Source: Tubulinosema ratisbonensis (taxonomy: Eukaryota; Microsporidia; Tubulinosematidae). From it: a DNA stretch of 11,902 nucleotides. The notes under the pieces are model-generated. The model was not told the origin of the DNA. It saw only the letters and a list, made by a program, of their open reading frames with translations, and made no database searches. Shown here one piece after another: positions 8,576 through 11,902 of this stretch. The translations under genes were made by a program, and so were the position numbers. Each line of letters starts with the position of its first letter. The first letter of the stretch is position 1. Where the stretch lies: assembly GCA_004000155.1 (NCBI GenBank), contig RCSS01000375.1, forward strand, positions 1-11,902. The letters are read 5' to 3'.

Positions 8576-9604
8576 TCAAATATTTTCCCAAAAAATCCTT
8601 TCTAAACTTTCTTTTACAAACTTCTTATAAGAATAAACAAAACAACTAACATTTTCATTCCCATCAACAAAATAAAAATACAATCCAACATATACTAAAA
8701 TATCATAACCAGTTTTAATGTCATAAAACTTAAAATTAAACTTTTTCCAGATTTTGATTGTATTTTTTATAGACACATCAGAAAATATAAAATTAATTAA
8801 ACTGATTTGTAAAAGATGTTCAATGCAATAAGTATTGTGGTTTACAACATAATTTTTCAAACCTTTTGTTGTAAATGTTAAAAAAATAANNAACAAAGAA
8901 GCGTTTTTGTAATCATTGTTAAATTCGTTTATAATTAAATTTAGAATGTTGTATGTAAATTTGACTTTACCATAATTTTTATGATAATTTATTTGGTTGA
9001 TTAAAACCATACTGGCTCGAGAAAAGAATGTTTCTTTCGTTATTGATTTGTTAAATTTTTTTGAGTAAAATTTTAGGTTAATGTTTAAATCAACTGAGTG
9101 CACTTTTTGAATATTCTTAAAATTCCAGTTTTTAGAGTAATTTTTTATGTCTTTGTAAGTAATTAAAGTATAATTGTTTTTGACTGAGTTTGAAGTAGAT
9201 GNATTATTGGAAGAGGTTTGAGGAAGTAAATTTGACTCAGAATATTTTTTATTTTCTTTGTCACACAATTTTACCTGGCTAATATTTTCGTTTAAATTTT
9301 CGGATAAAGAATTATTTTTAATCGATGGACAGACAATAGAATTGTCAGCACTTGATGTTACTTTAACATTATTTTTTAATAGCTTTTCTCTTTTTAGACT
9401 GTTTTGAGAACTTTCATCAGAAATTATATTTTGGTTTGGTTGACACAAATTTAAACTTGACATAAAATTATTGGGTGATAATTCAGGACCAGAATCTGTT
9501 GTAACTATTTGAAGAGGGTTATTTTCAGAAGAAGTAATTAGCTCTTTGTCTGTTGATTTGACAAATAACAAGAGAAAAATTAAGTACGCGATACATCTTT
9601 TCAT
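8576..9604 (-). CDS. Secreted protein of a duplicated family, function unknown
   Basis: This is the only intact gene of normal length in the window, 342 residues ending in TGA (8578-8576). Residues 1-18 form a clear signal peptide: MKRC, a hydrophobic core IAYLIFLLLFV, then KST, with cleavage likely near residue 18. Residues 19 to about 145 are rich in Ser, Asn and Leu, and look disordered and fast evolving. From about 146 to 342 lies a compact aromatic- and Lys-rich domain (KNWNFKNIQKVHSVDLN, IKIWKKFNFKFYD, YVGLYFYFVDGNENV) that is the best conserved part in the broken paralog. No second membrane segment, ER-retention signal or known catalytic motif is seen. The ATG is chosen because the signal peptide starts there and ACCCTT lies directly upstream. 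Three ambiguous bases (9202, 8891, 8890) leave residues 135, 238 and 239 undefined. I do not recognise the family; a lineage-specific secreted protein acting at the host interface is inference. Confidence 0.88.
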   Translation of the reverse strand: MKRCIAYLIFLLLFVKSTDKELITSSENNPLQIVTTDSGPELSPNNFMSSLNLCQPNQNIISDESSQNSLKREKLLKNNVKVTSSADNSIVCPSIKNNSLSENLNENISQVKLCDKENKKYSESNLLPQTSSNNXSTSNSVKNNYTLITYKDIKNYSKNWNFKNIQKVHSVDLNINLKFYSKKFNKSITKETFFSRASMVLINQINYHKNYGKVKFTYNILNLIINEFNNDYKNASLXXIFLTFTTKGLKNYVVNHNTYCIEHLLQISLINFIFSDVSIKNTIKIWKKFNFKFYDIKTGYDILVYVGLYFYFVDGNENVSCFVYSYKKFVKESLERIFWENI

Positions 9605-9606
9605 AA

Positions 9607-9609
9607 GGG
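9607..9609 (-). promoter_or_regulatory. CCC signal upstream of the start codon
   Basis: The minus strand reads TTTACCCTTATG; CCC ends two bases before the ATG. CCC-like (or GGG-like) motifs just upstream of starts are an established transcription signal in microsporidia. Three consecutive C are rare at this base composition. The broken paralog has CTC at the same place (4649-4647). Confidence 0.6.
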
Positions 9610-9612
9610 TAA

Positions 9613-11210
9613 ACTTTTTTTAGATAATTTTTAAATTTTAAAAACATTTAAAAATTGGATTTTTGATTCAATTATTTAAATTATAATAGTACTGTTTTAA
9701 TAAATTACTAATGTTTAAAGAATCTTTTATAAAATTAAAATTCTTTTATTCATTAATTCTTTTTAAATATTTTTTCCTTTTTAATATTAATAAATCAAAA
9801 ATATTTTCATTTAAAATCATTTTACTAAAAAAATAAAGTAAACCTAAATTGAAAAATTATTATTTATTATAATTTTTATTTACATAATAATTTTAAATAA
9901 AAATATAATTTAATAAATAATATGTAATTCTGATAAATAATATATAATTAAGAAAAATTAGCTGTTAAGAACTAATTTAAAAAAAAAATTTTAATTAATT
10001 ATTTTTTATAATTTTAATTTAAAAATTAAAACTTTATTTTTAAAGGTAATTTTATTTAAATATTAAATAAATTATTCTTTTATTTATTAAATATTTTGGC
10101 ATATTTCATTGTTAAATTAATACTTTAAGCAAATAATTCGCATATAAAAAACAATAAAGGAAATTAAAATATAGCTGAAAACACTTAAAAGAATAAGAAA
10201 GTGTGTTAGGAAATAATATTTTTACAAAAAGCATAATTGATTATTATATTTATTTTTAAAACGATTTATAACATAATAAGTAAAATTCAAAACATTTTTT
10301 AGTTTATAATGATGTTTCAAATCAAATTAAAAAATAAAAGTCTCTAAAAACATCGCTGAAATGAAATTTATTAAATATTTTAAGAATTTATAATTAATTA
10401 AATTTCAAATGATCACAGAGCTGAGAAAATTACATTTAAGAAGTCGTCAGTTGATTTTTTACAAAGTTTAAATCTATGAGTTTTCATAAAAAAGAGTAGT
10501 TTAAATACTTGAAAACATAATTAAAGAAAACATCGCCTTAGAAATTTGCTTGAATTTAGATTTTTTTACATGTAAAAATTAGTATTTTTGATCAAATTAT
10601 TGTAAATTAACAAAAATATCAAAGTATAGTCAATCTAGAAAATATGTGAAAGCGTAAACGATTTCAATAAAAAAAATAATATCTCGTGTCGGTTTAGCAA
10701 ATTACTGTACTAATGCAATTTAAAATAATTTTAATTTTTAAGCGGAAACAAATCTTTATTTAATGAATTCTTAATTTAAAATATGTGTTTACAATATTTT
10801 GATCACAGATATATTTTTTTAGTAGAGTACATGATGTCTTGTAATTTTTTAACAATACAAATATTATGGTCTTTTTCAACTTCTTTTCTAATCATGTAAT
10901 TTTACACACCAAATATCTTATATTTCATAATAAAATTAAATACTGCTGGAAATTTTTGTAATAATGAAAATTTATAAATATAAAAGGAAGATATTTCTAT
11001 GAAAACTTTGTAAAATTCTCTGAATATTTTCAGTTTTGATAATAAATTGTTGTGTATGAAAATATCATACAAAATATGAGAATTTTATGCTAAAAAAACT
11101 TCAAAATAAGTTATTTTAATTCAGAAGTTCTAAAACGATACGTTTTGGATAAAAAAATTTATTTTTATTTTTTTAACAACCTAAGTTCATAGAAATATGA
11201 TTAATTAAGA
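9613..11210. other. Long AT-rich stretch without a recognisable gene
   Basis: About 1.6 kb upstream of the intact gene. The part to about 10200 is almost pure A/T with many runs and short palindromes. At 10805-11085 the minus strand has an unusually long open stretch (about 63 codons, one TAA, then about 32), including MIRKEVEKDHNICIVKKLQD. It lacks an ATG at its head and is within chance expectation, so it is not annotated as a gene. A small perfect hairpin TGTATGA/TCATACA lies at 11053-11071. Confidence 0.45.
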
Positions 11211-11475
11211 TAGTCACATACAAAGGGAACACGAATCACCCAAGAGGGTAATTAATACGCTTTTTTATAACCAAGGTCTGCAAGTTAAAGTAGACCTAGG
11301 CAATCAATAGAGTGCACGAGGGATTTTAGCGAGTTTTATTCTCGCAATATCTTGAGCTATGCCTAATTTTTTAGATACATATTTTACCGTATGTTTCTGT
11401 TAACTAAGTATTTTTGTTCTTATATGAAGGTATAGCAAAAATATCTTTGTATTGATTTCCCATCTTTAGGCAAAA
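11211..11475 (+). pseudogene. LSU rRNA-like dispersed fragment, longest copy
   Basis: This island contains, in LSU rRNA order, degenerate forms of several eukaryotic domain I-II anchors. They are AAAGGGAAC (11222-11230; family TTGAAAGGGAAG), GGGTAATTAATACGC (family GGTTATATGCCGCCC), AACCAAGG (family GGACCAAGGAG), and GGCAATCAATAGAGTGCACGA (family GCGTAATGAAAGTGAA and GTGCACAATCGA). These are followed by TTGAGCTATGCC (family GGTGAACTATGCC), GGTATAGCAAAAATA (family GGTATAGGGGCGAAAGAC) and GATTTCCCATC (family GTTTCCCTCAGG). GCGAG/CTCGC (11329-11345) forms a perfect stem, and AGATACATA/TATGTTTCT (11373-11398) an 8-of-9 stem with the same TTTTACCG loop as the copy at 3125-3292. Its 5' half matches 1-140 and its 3' half 3125-3292. 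Only about 265 bases of a gene that should exceed 2 kb are present, so this is a pseudogene fragment or an rRNA-derived repeat, not a working gene. Confidence 0.6.
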
Positions 11476-11902
11476 TAATTTTTTTGGAATTTTCTTTCTA
11501 TGAAAATTATTTTTTATGTTATAATTAGTAACAATGAGTAAACCAGTTTAAAAAAATTTTTATAGAACATTGTAAATAAAAATTTTTTCAAGTTTGGAAA
11601 TTAAAGAATATTTAAAAAGATCTAATAATATTAAGCAATTTCATTCAATCGTAAATTTTTAAAGTAAAATACATGAAAAGTTTAAAATAATTGTTAAATA
11701 ACAGTTGAATCATGGATACAAAATTCTGATTAAACGATATATTCAAGTATCTTCACCATTTTGTTGTCTTTATAAATAATTACTTATTTGTTAAAATTGT
11801 TTATTTAAAAATAAAGTTTTATATTTCTTTCTACACTTCCTTCTTGTTATTTTTAAGAATATTTTAAAATAAAATTAAGAATTATTTTTTATCTTTAAAA
11901 AC
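11476..11902. other. AT-rich stretch without a recognisable gene
   Basis: Similarity to the other copy of the rRNA-like repeat stops at the left edge. Beyond it I see no open frame, RNA gene or repeat up to the end of the window. Confidence 0.5.

Noticed and set aside
10805..11085. Minus-strand frame of about 95 codons with a single internal stop
   Set aside because: Runs of about 63 open codons are expected a few times in a window of this length and composition; there is no start codon at its head and no recognised motif.
1062..11300. CCTAGG occurs four times, more than base composition predicts
   Set aside because: Two of the four are inside copies of the rRNA-like repeat and the remaining two have no shared flanks, so there is no separate signal.

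Overview
The window is extremely AT-rich (about one fifth G+C by eye, not computed) and almost gene-free. Only one open gene of normal length is present: a 342-residue protein with a signal peptide at 8576-9604 on the minus strand, whose start codon is preceded by ACCCTT. The low G+C, the CCC signal just upstream of the ATG, the simple secreted-protein architecture and decayed Merlin/ISXO2-type transposases together point to a microsporidian with an expanded, repeat-littered genome. That assignment is inference; the sequence does not name a species. Three unresolved bases mark it as draft assembly.

Layout. 1-140: a G+C-richer fragment related to a dispersed repeat that looks derived from large-subunit rRNA. 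526-1380 (minus): a broken Merlin/ISXO2-type transposase with recognisable motifs in the right order. 1381-3124: no gene seen. 3125-3292: second rRNA-like fragment with a perfect 9-bp hairpin. 3599-4644 (minus): a broken paralog of the secreted-protein gene, with one frameshift and three nonsense codons. 4892-5105: a near-perfect inverted repeat with arms of about 60 nt and a tandem duplication at its outer edge. 5760-6480 (plus): a second, more decayed Merlin-type transposase. 6821-7107 and 7400-7890: weak remnants of unknown origin, the latter with a sharp G+C-rich island. 8576-9604 (minus): the intact secreted-protein gene. 9613-11210: no gene seen. 11211-11475: the longest copy of the rRNA-like repeat. 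11476-11902: no gene seen.

How the parts fit together. This reads as an accessory region where a family of secreted proteins has duplicated, one copy has died (coding frame broken, and the upstream CCC changed to CTC), and transposons and rRNA-derived pieces have accumulated and decayed around it. All three ambiguous bases of the window lie inside the intact secreted-protein gene, which fits read mixing between close paralogs or real allelic variation in a fast-changing host-interaction family. I found no tRNA, CRISPR array or complete rRNA gene.
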